A stretch of DNA of 64,000 nucleotides from CAMLHU01 sp039917855 (GTDB lineage: Bacteria > Gemmatimonadota > Gemmatimonadetes > Gemmatimonadales > GWC2-71-9), in the NCBI GenBank assembly GCA_039917855.1, contig JBDSIR010000058.1, positions 1 through 64,000 of the forward strand, read 5' to 3'. The notes under the pieces are model-generated. The model had not been told where the DNA came from. It searched no databases and saw only the letters and a list, made by a program, of their open reading frames with translations. Of this stretch, positions 16,849 to 25,522 are shown one piece after another (position 1 is the first letter of the stretch; each line of letters begins with the position of its first letter). The position numbers and the translations under genes are program-made.

Positions 16849-18117
16849 CTACTCCGCGAGCACCAGCGCGTAATTCTTCTTCCCCTTTTGCAGCAGGACG
16901 TACTTCCCGCCTTTCAGGTCCGCCGGGCCCAGGACGCGGGCGGGGTCGGTGATCTTCTCGCCGTTCACTGCAAATCCGCTCTGCTCCAGTCCGCGGCGGG
17001 CCTCGCTCTTCGATGCCGCCAACCCGGCGGTCACCAGGGCTTCGGCCAGCGCGACCCCCGTGACCAGGCTCTCCTTGGCGATCCGGGTCGTGGGGATCTC
17101 ATCCACCAGCTCGCGGTACGCATGGGGAGATGAATGCGCCTGGGTGGCGCCGCCGAAGAGGAGCTGGCTCGCCTCGATGACGCGATCGGCGGTCTCGGAG
17201 CCATGCACCATTGCCGTCACTTCGTACGCGAGGGTGCGCTGGCCTGAGCGCTTGCCCGGGTCGGCGGCGTGAGCGGTAGTGAGTTCCGCGATCTTCTCCA
17301 CCGGAAGGAACGTGAAGAGCCGGAGCAATCGTTCCAGGTCGGCGTCCTCCTGGTTGAGCCAGAATTGGTAGAACTTGTATGGGCTCGTCCTCACCGGGTC
17401 GAGCCAGATGTTCTCGCCCTCGGTCTTGCCGAACTTGTCGCCGCCACCGGTGGTGAGCAGGGGGAAGACCAGACCGTGCGCCTGCTGGCCCTCGCGCCGG
17501 TGGATCAGCTCGATCCCGGCGGTGATGTTCCCCCACTGATCGCTCCCACCCATCTGAAGCTCGCAATTATCGCTCAAGCGCAGGTGCCAGAAGTCGTAGG
17601 CCTGCACCAGCATATAGGAGAACTCGGTGAAGGAGATCCCGCTCTCCATCCGAGCCTTCACCGATTCCTTCTGCAGCATGTAGCTGATGGTGAAATGCTT
17701 CCCCGCCTCGCGCAGGAACTCCATCAACCCGAGGGAAGAGAGCCAGTCGGCGTTGTTGCGGACCCGGGCACCGTTCTTCCCGTCGAACGATACGAAGCGA
17801 CGCAGCTGGTCCTCGATGCGGGCGGCGTTGGCCTGCACCTGATCCAGTGCCATCATCGGGCGCTCGGCGCGTTTTCCGCTCGGGTCGCCGACGAGACCGG
17901 TGCCGCCGCCCACGAGCACGATCGGCGTCCCCCCCATCCGCTGCAGCCAGGCGAGGCCCATCACCGGCACCAGGTTCCCGACGTGAAGCGAGTCGGCGGT
18001 TGGATCGAACCCGACGTAGCCGGTGATCGGGGCGCCGGTCTTGAGCCGAGCCTCGAGGTGCGGGGTGACGTCCTGGATGAAGCCGCGGGCGGCGAGTTCG
18101 GTGAGGAGCTTGTGCAT
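16849..18117 (-). CDS. tyrS: Tyrosyl-tRNA synthetase
   Basis: 422 aa from the ATG at 18115-18117. It charges tRNA-Tyr. Class I signatures are clear: Tyr/ATP pocket GYVGFDPTADSLHVGNL (the HIGH-motif equivalent is HVGN), LVGGGTGLVGDPSGK, QAYDFWHL, QMGGSDQWGNI and the KMSKS equivalent KFGKTEG. The last 65 residues form an S4 RNA-binding domain (SKSEARRGLEQSGFAVNGEKI). The length is usual for bacterial TyrRS. It is divergent from PBP1A with a large hairpin between. No T-box is evident. Confidence 0.96.
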   Translation of the reverse strand: MHKLLTELAARGFIQDVTPHLEARLKTGAPITGYVGFDPTADSLHVGNLVPVMGLAWLQRMGGTPIVLVGGGTGLVGDPSGKRAERPMMALDQVQANAARIEDQLRRFVSFDGKNGARVRNNADWLSSLGLMEFLREAGKHFTISYMLQKESVKARMESGISFTEFSYMLVQAYDFWHLRLSDNCELQMGGSDQWGNITAGIELIHRREGQQAHGLVFPLLTTGGGDKFGKTEGENIWLDPVRTSPYKFYQFWLNQEDADLERLLRLFTFLPVEKIAELTTAHAADPGKRSGQRTLAYEVTAMVHGSETADRVIEASQLLFGGATQAHSSPHAYRELVDEIPTTRIAKESLVTGVALAEALVTAGLAASKSEARRGLEQSGFAVNGEKITDPARVLGPADLKGGKYVLLQKGKKNYALVLAE

Positions 18118-18127
18118 GCCGAAAAGT

Positions 18128-18221
18128 AGGCGGTTGGGCGGTAGGCCGGTAAGGCGGCAACCCTGTGCCACTCGCCGGCCCTACCGACTTACCGACTTAC
18201 CGCCTGACCGCCTTACCGCCT
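18128..18221. repeat. Hairpin of 8-nt units in a divergent spacer (family E)
   Basis: The right arm 18176-18221 is a run of TACCGACT, TACCGCCT and GACCGCCT octamers. The left arm 18128-18160 holds the inverse (GGCGGTTGGGCGGTAGG and GGTAAGGCGG). It covers most of the 115 bp between tyrS and the PBP gene, including where both promoters should be. A relative lies between tRNA genes at 62734-62818. Confidence 0.82.
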
Positions 18222-18232
18222 AAGTTTCCTGC

Positions 18233-20395
18233 ATGTCCCTCCGCTCCACCTTTTCCCGCTGGTGGCACACCCCGAAGATCCGCACCTGGATCGTGACGGT
18301 GACGCTGGCCGGCGCCGGTTTCGCCTGCTCGCTGCTTTGGGGCGCCTGGCACCGTGCGTGCCTGAACAACGCCTGCCCATCGGTGACGGCGGTCGAGGGG
18401 TGGGACCCCGACCAGGCGTCGAAGGTCTACGCCGCCGACGGTCGACTTATCACCGACCTGGGCGGTGAGCGCCGCACGGTGGTGCCGCTCGACCAGATCT
18501 CTCCCGCAGTCCTCGCCGCCTTCCTCTCGGTCGAGGACAAGCGGTTCTATTCGCATCACGGCATCGACTGGATCCGGGTGGTCGGCGCGGCCAAGGGGAT
18601 CCTCCTCAGCGGCCGGATCTCGGGGGGCGCGTCGACCATCACGATGCAGCTGGCGCGGAATCTCTGGCCCGGCGAGATCAGCGGCCAGGACCGGTCACCC
18701 CGACGGAAGATCCGCGAAGCACAGTTGGCGCTCGAGCTCGAGCGCCGGTATTCCAAGGACAAGATCCTCGAGCTCTACCTCAACCAGATCGACCTCGGCA
18801 ACCGCGCCTTCGGCGTCGAGGCCGCGGCCCAGCGCTATTTCGGCAAGTCGACGCGCGACCTGAACGTGGCCGAGGCGGCGACCCTGGCGGCGCTGCCGAA
18901 GGCGCCGTCGGCCTATAATCCGCGGAAGTTCCGGGCCCGGGCCATTCAGCGCCGCAACGTCGTGATCAACCTGATGCGCAGCAACGGCGCGCTGTCGCCC
19001 GAAGATGCGGAGCGGTGGAAGGCGTACCCCCTGGTCCTCTCCAGCCGGTCGGACTTCAGCGAGGTGGCGCCGTACTTCACCGAGTACGTCCGCCAGCTGA
19101 TGTCGGCGCGATTCGGACCCGAGATCTACACCAGCGGACTTCGGATCTACACCACCCTCGACCTCGAAGTGCAGCAGGCCGCGGAACGCTCGCTCGAGGC
19201 GCAGCTCCAGGCCATCGAGGGGGGTGTGATCTACGGGCCGTATCCGCACAAGACCTACGCCCAGTATCTCCAGGAGCGGGCCGACAAGGACGAAGTGGAA
19301 CCGCCGTCGTCGAGCCCCTACCTCCAGGGGATGGTCGTCTCGCTCGATCCGAGGACCGGCTACATCCGGGCGATGGTGGGTGGGCGCGACTTCGAGGACA
19401 GCAAGTACAATCGCGCGGTCCAGTCGCGGCGCCAGCCAGGATCGACCTTCAAGCCGTTCGTGTACAGCGCCGCCCTCCGCGCCGGCCACCCGCTCTCCGA
19501 GATCCTGGTCGACGAACCGCTCAGCGTGCCGAACATGGGTCCCAACCAGGAACCCTGGGAACCGCAGAACTACGACAACCAGTTCCGCGGCCCCCTCACG
19601 CTCCGCCAGGCGCTGACGATGTCGAACAACATCGTCACCATCCGGCTCGGCATGGAGGAGGTCGGCGAGCAGGCGGTGATCGACGAGGCCACCCGCTTCG
19701 GCATCACCACCCCGATCCCCGCGGTGCCCTCGATCCACATCGGCTCCGCCGACGTGCAACCGCTCGAAATGGTGGCCGCCTACACCGCGTTCGCCAACCT
19801 CGGGACCCGGGTGATGCCGACCGCGATCCTCCGGGTCGAGGACCGGCAGGGGAACATCCTCTGGCAGCCCCAGCCCCGCACCACTCAGGTGATGCCGCGG
19901 AACCAGGCGTGGCTGATGGTCGACGTGATGCGTGACATCATCCGGAGTCCGTACGGCACCGCCTACGCGTCCACGACCGGTCAGGGACTCCGCGTCCCGG
20001 CCGGCGGCAAGACCGGCACCACCGACGAGGGGACCGACGTCTGGTTCATCGGCTTCACCCCCGATCTCGTCACCGGATTCTGGATGGGGCTCGACAAGCC
20101 GGAACGGATCAAGAACAACGCCGCCGGCGGCATCCTCGCCGCGCCGGCGTGGACCGCGATGATGCGCGACGTCTATGATCGCCGCTCCACCCCGACCGAT
20201 CCCTGGCCTCGGCCCGATTCGCTGGTGATCGCCGAGATCGACAAGTCGACCGGCGAATTGGCGTGGCCGTACTGCCCCAGGGAGCTCCACCTCGTGGAGT
20301 CATACCTCCCGGGCACCGAGCCCAAGGAGTACTGTCACCTCCACGCGCTCAATCCCCTCGGCGGGTCGGCGCTCACCGGCTCGCCGCCGCCCTGA
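18233..20395 (+). CDS. Bifunctional penicillin-binding protein 1A
   Basis: 720 aa class A PBP. One N-terminal membrane anchor (about residues 17-40) is followed by a GT51 glycosyltransferase domain with the catalytic Glu in SVEDKRFYSHHG, GGASTITMQLARN and the helix RKIREAQLALELERRYSK. The transpeptidase domain has SxxK in PGSTFKPF, SxN in MSNN and KTG in GGKTGTT. It polymerises and cross-links peptidoglycan in the periplasm. The C-terminus is Gly/Pro-rich. The following amidohydrolase starts 4 bp after the stop. The length fits PBP1A/PonA. Confidence 0.95.
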   Translation: MSLRSTFSRWWHTPKIRTWIVTVTLAGAGFACSLLWGAWHRACLNNACPSVTAVEGWDPDQASKVYAADGRLITDLGGERRTVVPLDQISPAVLAAFLSVEDKRFYSHHGIDWIRVVGAAKGILLSGRISGGASTITMQLARNLWPGEISGQDRSPRRKIREAQLALELERRYSKDKILELYLNQIDLGNRAFGVEAAAQRYFGKSTRDLNVAEAATLAALPKAPSAYNPRKFRARAIQRRNVVINLMRSNGALSPEDAERWKAYPLVLSSRSDFSEVAPYFTEYVRQLMSARFGPEIYTSGLRIYTTLDLEVQQAAERSLEAQLQAIEGGVIYGPYPHKTYAQYLQERADKDEVEPPSSSPYLQGMVVSLDPRTGYIRAMVGGRDFEDSKYNRAVQSRRQPGSTFKPFVYSAALRAGHPLSEILVDEPLSVPNMGPNQEPWEPQNYDNQFRGPLTLRQALTMSNNIVTIRLGMEEVGEQAVIDEATRFGITTPIPAVPSIHIGSADVQPLEMVAAYTAFANLGTRVMPTAILRVEDRQGNILWQPQPRTTQVMPRNQAWLMVDVMRDIIRSPYGTAYASTTGQGLRVPAGGKTGTTDEGTDVWFIGFTPDLVTGFWMGLDKPERIKNNAAGGILAAPAWTAMMRDVYDRRSTPTDPWPRPDSLVIAEIDKSTGELAWPYCPRELHLVESYLPGTEPKEYCHLHALNPLGGSALTGSPPP

Positions 20396-20399
20396 CCGG

Positions 20400-21659
20400 A
20401 TGACCGCTCTCCGCCTCTCGGCCGACTGGGTGGTGACGATGGACGGCGCTCCCATCCACGGGGGCGCCGTCGTTGTTGGCGCGGAGGGCCGGATCATTGG
20501 CGTCGAGGATGGTGGGCAGGGGGCCGGGACGACGGCTGGGTCGGTGTCCCATGCGTCGGACCGGCCCCCTGCCCACCACACCATAGTCCTCCCCGGACTC
20601 GTCAATGCCCACTCGCACCTCGAACTCACCGGGCTCGATGGTCAGGTCCAGGACGACGACTTCCCCACCTGGATCCGCCACATCATCCAGATCGTCGCGG
20701 GGCGCAGCCACGACTCCTTCGTGGCCGCCGCCAAGCAGGGGATCCGCGAAGGGTGGGCGCGCGGGGTCACCACGGTGGCCGATTGTGGTTCGACGGGTGG
20801 GGTGATGCAGGCGCTGCGTGAGCTCGACGCCAGCGGCATCGCCTACCACGAGATCTTCGGCCCCGATCCCGACCAGGCCGACACCGCGCTCGAGGCGTGG
20901 GCCCTCAGACTGGTGGAGCTCCGCAGGTTCGAAACGCCGCGGGCCAGGCTCGGCGCCTCGCCGCACGCCCCGTATACGGTGAGCGGACCGCTGTATCGCC
21001 TCGCGACCACGCACGCACGCAAGGAAAAGCTCCCAATCGCCGTGCACGTGGCCGAATCACCGCTCGAGGAGCGCTTCGTGCGCGCCGCCGCAGGAGGATT
21101 CGCCGAGGGCCAGCGAGTCCGAGGCCTGAGGCCCGAGGCCCGAGGCGTGAGTCCGGTGGCGTGGCTTGAATCTCACGGGGTGTTCGGCCCCGATTGCGTC
21201 GCGATCCATTGCTGCACCGTGAACGGCGATGACATCGAGACCCTCGCACGCCGTGGCGCCGCGGTGGCGCATTGCCCCCGGTCGAATCGGCGGCACCACC
21301 AGCTCGACGCGCCGCTGGCCCAGATGATCGGTGTCGGACTCCGGGTCGGGGTGGGGACCGACTCGGTGGCGAGCGTCAGCCCCTTCGACCTGTTCGCGGA
21401 AGTGCGCGCCGCGCGCGCTTTGGCGTCCCTCGATGCCCAGGAGGCGCTCGCGCTCATCACCCTCGGCGCCGCCCGCGCGATAGGACTCGGCGCCGAGCTC
21501 GGTTCGCTGGAGGCGGGGAAGTGGGGAGATCTGGTGGCGCTTGAGGTGCCGGCGGTCGAGGGTGCGGAGCAACTGTTCGAAGCGATCCTGGCGAGTAGCG
21601 CCGGGGATGTCTCCGGCACCTGGCTGGGGGGACGGGAAGTCTATCGGCGAAACGTTTGA
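20400..21659 (+). CDS. Amidohydrolase / deaminase (TRZ-ATZ type)
   Basis: 419 aa. A metal-dependent TIM-barrel hydrolase: PGLVNAHSHLELTGL supplies the HxH pair, FPTWIR follows, LGASPHAPYTVS and IAVHVAESPLEE supply the next His ligands, and VGTDSVASVSPFDLFAE holds the final Asp. This motif set is shared with chlorohydrolase/guanine deaminase and MqnX-type deaminases; a futalosine-pathway role is possible but unsupported here. Two stretches look inserted: residues about 38-60 lie on a perfect 17-bp inverted repeat, and the RGLRPEARGVSP region is encoded by GAGGCCC heptamers. Neither breaks the frame. Confidence 0.82.
   Translation: MTALRLSADWVVTMDGAPIHGGAVVVGAEGRIIGVEDGGQGAGTTAGSVSHASDRPPAHHTIVLPGLVNAHSHLELTGLDGQVQDDDFPTWIRHIIQIVAGRSHDSFVAAAKQGIREGWARGVTTVADCGSTGGVMQALRELDASGIAYHEIFGPDPDQADTALEAWALRLVELRRFETPRARLGASPHAPYTVSGPLYRLATTHARKEKLPIAVHVAESPLEERFVRAAAGGFAEGQRVRGLRPEARGVSPVAWLESHGVFGPDCVAIHCCTVNGDDIETLARRGAAVAHCPRSNRRHHQLDAPLAQMIGVGLRVGVGTDSVASVSPFDLFAEVRAARALASLDAQEALALITLGAARAIGLGAELGSLEAGKWGDLVALEVPAVEGAEQLFEAILASSAGDVSGTWLGGREVYRRNV
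20511..20577. repeat. Perfect inverted repeat inside the amidohydrolase gene
   Basis: Arms 20511-20527 and 20561-20577 are a perfect 17-bp inverted repeat (GGTGGGCAGGGGGCCGG) with a 33-nt loop. It falls where related enzymes pass directly from the N-terminal strand to the PGLVNAH motif. This suggests a hairpin element inserted in frame. Confidence 0.8.
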
Positions 21660-21690
21660 TTATTCGGTATACTGGATGAGTATTCAGGTC

Positions 21691-21720
21691 GCATCCGCAT
21701 CCGCATCCGCATCCGCATCC
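21691..21720. repeat. Hexanucleotide tandem repeat upstream of argR
   Basis: Five copies of GCATCC in a row, ending 19 bp before the argR ATG. A TATACT at 21668-21673 upstream could be a -10 element, but I see no good -35 partner. Copy-number change would alter leader length rather than reading frame. Confidence 0.75.
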
Positions 21721-21739
21721 GCCTTCCCCGGCCCACTCG

Positions 21740-22198
21740 ATGAAGCCAAGACGCCAAGCCCTCATCCTCAAGCTCATCAGCGAAGAACGGCTCGAAAATC
21801 AGGAGGCGCTGAAGGGCGCCCTCCTTCGCCACGGCGTCGAGGCGACCCAAGCCACGCTCTCGCGCGACCTCCGCGAGCTCGGCCTCGTGAAGCTTGCCGA
21901 CCCGGCGGGGGGGAGCTTCTACGCCCGGCCCGGTGACGCGACCGGGGCCGCGGGCCCCAAGCCGCAGCTCGCCCGCCTGCTTCAGTCGCTGTTGCACGCC
22001 GTGGACGGGGTCGGTCCTTTCGTCGTGCTCCGGACCGCCGCAGGATCGGCCGGTGCGGTCACGGCCGCGCTCGATCAGGCTGGCTGGGAGGAAGTGATCG
22101 GGACCATCGCCGGGGATGACACGGTGCTGGTCATCACCCGGTCGGAGAAGGCCCGCAAAGCGGTCGCCGATCGACTGCGTTCGGTGGCGAACGCGTAG
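21740..22198 (+). CDS. argR: Arginine repressor family regulator
   Basis: 152 aa. The N-terminal winged helix (RRQALILKLISEERLENQEAL, then EATQATLSRDLRELGLVKL) is the ArgR DNA-binding domain with its SR-DL recognition helix. The C-terminal domain (VDGVGPFVVLRTAAGSAGAV, then EEVIGTIAGDDTVLVI) matches the hexamerising arginine-binding domain, including the GT-x-AGDDT loop. It would repress arginine biosynthesis when arginine is bound. No arg genes are in the window. TGAGTATTCAG at 21677-21687 resembles half an ARG box, so autoregulation is possible. Confidence 0.92.
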   Translation: MKPRRQALILKLISEERLENQEALKGALLRHGVEATQATLSRDLRELGLVKLADPAGGSFYARPGDATGAAGPKPQLARLLQSLLHAVDGVGPFVVLRTAAGSAGAVTAALDQAGWEEVIGTIAGDDTVLVITRSEKARKAVADRLRSVANA

Positions 22199-22322
22199 GG
22201 CAAGGGGCTAACGCCCCAGGCCCCCACCCCGTCTGCAGGCCCCCTTCCACCCGCACCCCGCTGTTATTAGGCTAAGTGCATCGGCCGCTGGCGTTTGGCG
22301 ACCCTTTCCGGAGGCTTTTGAC

Positions 22323-22871
22323 GTGCGTTGTCTTGCCTTGAATGCTTCGTTCGAACCGCTGACCATGGTCCCGCTTCGGCGCGCCCTGCGCTTGGTCATC
22401 GAAGGCAAGGCGGAGATCATCGAAGCCGACAGGGGGGAGTACGTCCGAAGTGCGAGCCTGAAGGTCCCCAGGCCCGCGATCATCAGGCTCGTCCGCTTCG
22501 TGCACGTTCCCCGCAGATTCCGCCGCCAGGTCACCAACACCTTCCTCTTCGCCCGCGACGACTACCACTGCATGTACTGCGGCCGCACCCCGCATGAGTT
22601 CAAGCATCGGGAATGCCTTACCCGCGACCACCTGGTGCCGCTCAGCCGCGGCGGCGGGAACGAATGGACCAACGTCGTCACGGCCTGCTCCACCTGCAAC
22701 ACCCGGAAGGGGAGCCGCCTGCCGGACGAATGGGGGATCCACCCGCTCAAGCCTCCGGTCGAGCCCCACTTCGTGCACCTCGCCTGGGCCGTCCGGAAGC
22801 TCACCGGCCTGCAGGCCAAGTACATCCGCGCCTTCTACGGCGAAGAGGCCCTGCGCGCCCTTGGCGGGTGA
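22323..22871 (+). CDS. HNH endonuclease domain protein
   Basis: 182 aa from a GTG at 22323. The C-terminal half holds a zinc-knuckle HNH fold: CMYCG, then TRDHLVPLSRGGGNEW with the catalytic DH, N at WTNVVTAC, and the second Cys pair CSTCNTRKG. The N-terminal half (CLALNASFEPLTMVPLRRALR) is the conserved companion region of a chromosomal HNH family widespread in bacteria that is not tied to mobile elements. The function is unknown; DNA nicking or repair is possible. The final TGA lies inside the left arm of a hairpin. Confidence 0.88.
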   Translation: MRCLALNASFEPLTMVPLRRALRLVIEGKAEIIEADRGEYVRSASLKVPRPAIIRLVRFVHVPRRFRRQVTNTFLFARDDYHCMYCGRTPHEFKHRECLTRDHLVPLSRGGGNEWTNVVTACSTCNTRKGSRLPDEWGIHPLKPPVEPHFVHLAWAVRKLTGLQAKYIRAFYGEEALRALGG

Positions 22872-23077
22872 GCAGTGAGCAGTGAGCGGTGAGCGGTAAG
22901 AGGTAAGAGGTGAGAGGGGAGGGGACGGTTCCGACAAGCGGAGCCCTCCCGAGCGAAGCGAGGGACCTACTGAGCGATGCCCGGTAGGTCCCTCACTGCG
23001 TTCGGGACGGCCCCGCTATTCATCGTCCCACCGCTCACCGCTCACCGCTCACCGCTCACCGCTTACCGCTTACCGTA
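22868..23077. repeat. Nested hairpins between convergent genes (family B enclosing family C)
   Basis: The outer arms are heptamer arrays: GTGAGCA/GTGAGCG/GTAAGAG at 22868-22915 and the inverse CACCGCT/TACCGCT at 23030-23077. Inside them is a family C hairpin, with GAGCGAAGCGAGGGACC at 22951-22967 and GGTAGGTCCCTC at 22983-22994. The outer arms overlap the stop codons of both flanking genes. Confidence 0.85.
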
Positions 23078-23720
23078 CCGTGAACTTGCCCGTCCGCTCT
23101 TCGATCCGGAGGCTCGGCAGCCCCGACACCGACAAGAGCGCCCGGCGGATGGCGTTGGTCACCGCGCTCCCGATCGGCTCGCTCCCCGTGGCCGCGGGCC
23201 CGACCTCACCGGAGAGGAATTGCTCCAGCTCCTTGATGTCGCTGTCGGAGAGCGTGGAGACCTCGAGTGCCACGACGTAGTAATACTCCCCCGCCTCACG
23301 CGGGCCCACCCGCACCTCCCGCGGGATGTTGAGGCCGATCGCCAGCGCATCCTTTCCCGCATACCGATAGGCCCTCTGGGAGAACCGGAACACTTCGCCC
23401 ACCTGGTACTGGTCCAGGAGCGGTTCATGCCGGATCACGAGATCCCATTCGGTCTGCCGCACGAACGCATCGAACCAGTTGCCGCGGGAGCGATAGATCT
23501 GCAGCCGGTAATGGAGCCGGACCGGGAATCCCGACGCCAGCATCGACGCCACGCGCGGGTCGGTCAACAGTTCCGTCGTCCGCACCACCGGATGAAAGGT
23601 CCGACCGCCAGTGTCCGCCGTGAGGCTCACCGAAAGGTCGACGCGGCCATTCCCCTGTGCCTCGACGGAGGCAGCCCCGAGCACGAGGCCGAGGACGAGG
23701 AGGATGAGCGCGCGAGGCAT
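23070..23720 (-). CDS. DUF4390-like exported protein
   Basis: 216 aa from the ATG at 23718-23720, overlapping the upstream stop as TGATG. A signal peptide (ALILLVLGLVLGAASVEAQ) precedes a mature domain with FPVRLHYRLQIYRSRGNWFD and TEWDLVIRHEPLLDQYQV, consistent with DUF4390. In Proteobacteria DUF4390 genes commonly lie beside ntrY-ntrX, and here the same neighbours are present. The function is unknown; probably periplasmic and linked to envelope signalling by this kinase pair. The stop codon lies within a hairpin arm. Confidence 0.75.
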   Translation of the reverse strand: MPRALILLVLGLVLGAASVEAQGNGRVDLSVSLTADTGGRTFHPVVRTTELLTDPRVASMLASGFPVRLHYRLQIYRSRGNWFDAFVRQTEWDLVIRHEPLLDQYQVGEVFRFSQRAYRYAGKDALAIGLNIPREVRVGPREAGEYYYVVALEVSTLSDSDIKELEQFLSGEVGPAATGSEPIGSAVTNAIRRALLSVSGLPSLRIEERTGKFTVR

Positions 23721-25522
23721 CAGAACCGGCGCTGTAGCCGGATGAAGAACCGCACCGGCTGGCCGTCGGAAAGCGCCTTGCTCAGGTACGCCCCGATCCC
23801 GCCGGCATCGAGGCCGATACCGACGTCGTAGAGCCACTCGGCGAGTGTGGGGATCCGCGCGTCCGGCACCCGCCCGGGGCCGTCGCCAGTGAGCCACGCT
23901 TTCCCCATGTCGGCATGCACCACCAGGTCGACTTGGTCGAGGCCGAACGCCTGTTCCACCTGGCTGCGGTCGCGATAGCGATACAGCAGGCCGAGGTCGA
24001 GCCGACTGCGGAACTCCGCCTGCAGCGTCAGCGATCGGTCGCAGAGCGCCGGCTGGGCTGGGTCGGCGGGTGCCCCCTGGTTGCAGGTCGACCAGCGGAA
24101 GGCATAGCCGGGCAGCACCCCTGGCCCACCGAGGGAGAGCCGCTGTTGCATCGGCAGCGGATCGCCACCGAGCCACCCGCCGCCCACGAGGCGGAGGTTG
24201 ATCCGCATCGCCGGGGTCAGGCGATTGTACGCCCGCGCGTCGAACCAGATCCGGTGAAAGGCATAGGAGCCGTCGGTCGGGATCGCATCGCGCACGGTCG
24301 GAGGCAGATCGAGTGGGGCCACGTTCTCGCTGGCCGACCGCTCCCAGTTCAGGCGGATCCACATCCCGGAGTTGGCGAGCTGGCTCTCGTTCCGGGTGTC
24401 GTAGGTGAACCCGAGGTGGACTGTCTTGTACCGGCCGTCGTCGATGAGCGGGTTCGGGCGCCAGCTCTCGTCGGAACGGAAGAGCGTCCAGGGGTCATTG
24501 GCCGGGAGCGAGCGCTGGCTCTCAGTGAGCCAGCCTCCTTCGACGCGGAATGACGACCCCGCCCAGTAATAACCGTAGAGCGAGAGCCCCTCGTTCAGGA
24601 AGTAGTCGCGATAGTCGCGGTGCAGGAGGAGCGTCGACCACCCGACCTCGCTGCGCGAGAGCGGCTGGTCTTCGATCGCCTTCACCAGTTGCGAGGCCCG
24701 GACGCCGAGACCCCACCCATGGCGCCACGAGGACCCGTCGATCAGGTCGAAATGGGCGTCGTAGCCGACCTGCTCCCCGAGCTGCGTCGGGTCGCCGGCG
24801 GTGCGGACGATGCCGAGCAGCTCGAGCGTCGCCTTGCGGTCAGGGGTCGGGCGATAGGTGAACCGGGGACCGAGGGTGATCGGTAGTCCTTCGACGCGGT
24901 CATAGGTGCCGCCGCTCGACAGGAAGATGGTGGTGTTCACCTTCCCGGTCTGGAACGACCGCTGGGCGCCGCCGAATTCGAGGATCGCTCGGCGTCGTTC
25001 GCGCACGGCCAAGGAGCCGTCGGCCTGCCGCACGACCGGTGCGGCGTCTGGGTATGCCTCGACCTTGCCCCGGAGGGCGCCGGCCGTGTCGCCCAGCACC
25101 TGGCCCCCCACCACCAGGACGTCGCCGGTGATCGTCCCGCCGGAGAGGAGTTCGAGGTCGCCATTCACGACCAGGACGGGACCCTCGACCGTCCCCGCGA
25201 CCCGGAGCGGCCCGCGCCACATGGCCACGCCACCCGCGAGCCTCGTTCCGGCGGGAAGCGTGACGATCCCTTCGAGTCGGGTCGTGCCCGTGGCGTTGAA
25301 GAAGGTGAGGGCCCGCTGCAGCACGTCGCCCGGCAGGCCGGGACGCTGGGCCACCGGGGTGGCAGGCGCGTCGGGATCGATGACGATGACGGAGTCCTGC
25401 GCGGTCGCGGCAGCGAGCGGAGCGCAAGTCAACAGTGCCAACAATAGGTGACCGGTGACCAGTGACCGGTGACCGGGCCTTGCGAGCCGATGCCCGCCGT
25501 ACGATCGGCGTGTGTTCCTCAT
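23720..25522 (-). CDS. Outer-membrane beta-barrel protein with beta-helical N-terminal region
   Basis: 600 aa. The signal sequence has its hydrophobic core in LLLALLTCAPLAAATAQ. Residues about 60-160 are polymer-forming, bactofilin-like repeats (VNGDLELLSGGTITGDVLVV). The remainder is a barrel with alternating strands, ending in FIRLQRRF with the terminal Phe expected for BAM substrates. Motifs such as LGGPGVLPGYAFR resemble BamA/TamA-type surface antigens. The signal-peptide n-region (PGHRSLVTGH) is encoded by a GGTGACC repeat arm, and the ATG lies in the loop of that hairpin. The start is therefore uncertain; a TTG just after the arm would be an alternative. Confidence 0.82.
   Translation of the reverse strand: MRNTRRSYGGHRLARPGHRSLVTGHLLLALLTCAPLAAATAQDSVIVIDPDAPATPVAQRPGLPGDVLQRALTFFNATGTTRLEGIVTLPAGTRLAGGVAMWRGPLRVAGTVEGPVLVVNGDLELLSGGTITGDVLVVGGQVLGDTAGALRGKVEAYPDAAPVVRQADGSLAVRERRRAILEFGGAQRSFQTGKVNTTIFLSSGGTYDRVEGLPITLGPRFTYRPTPDRKATLELLGIVRTAGDPTQLGEQVGYDAHFDLIDGSSWRHGWGLGVRASQLVKAIEDQPLSRSEVGWSTLLLHRDYRDYFLNEGLSLYGYYWAGSSFRVEGGWLTESQRSLPANDPWTLFRSDESWRPNPLIDDGRYKTVHLGFTYDTRNESQLANSGMWIRLNWERSASENVAPLDLPPTVRDAIPTDGSYAFHRIWFDARAYNRLTPAMRINLRLVGGGWLGGDPLPMQQRLSLGGPGVLPGYAFRWSTCNQGAPADPAQPALCDRSLTLQAEFRSRLDLGLLYRYRDRSQVEQAFGLDQVDLVVHADMGKAWLTGDGPGRVPDARIPTLAEWLYDVGIGLDAGGIGAYLSKALSDGQPVRFFIRLQRRF

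Noticed and set aside
18695..20290. 531-codon frame antisense to PBP1A
   Set aside because: PBP1A motifs on the plus strand are complete. The antisense product shows no recognisable domain.
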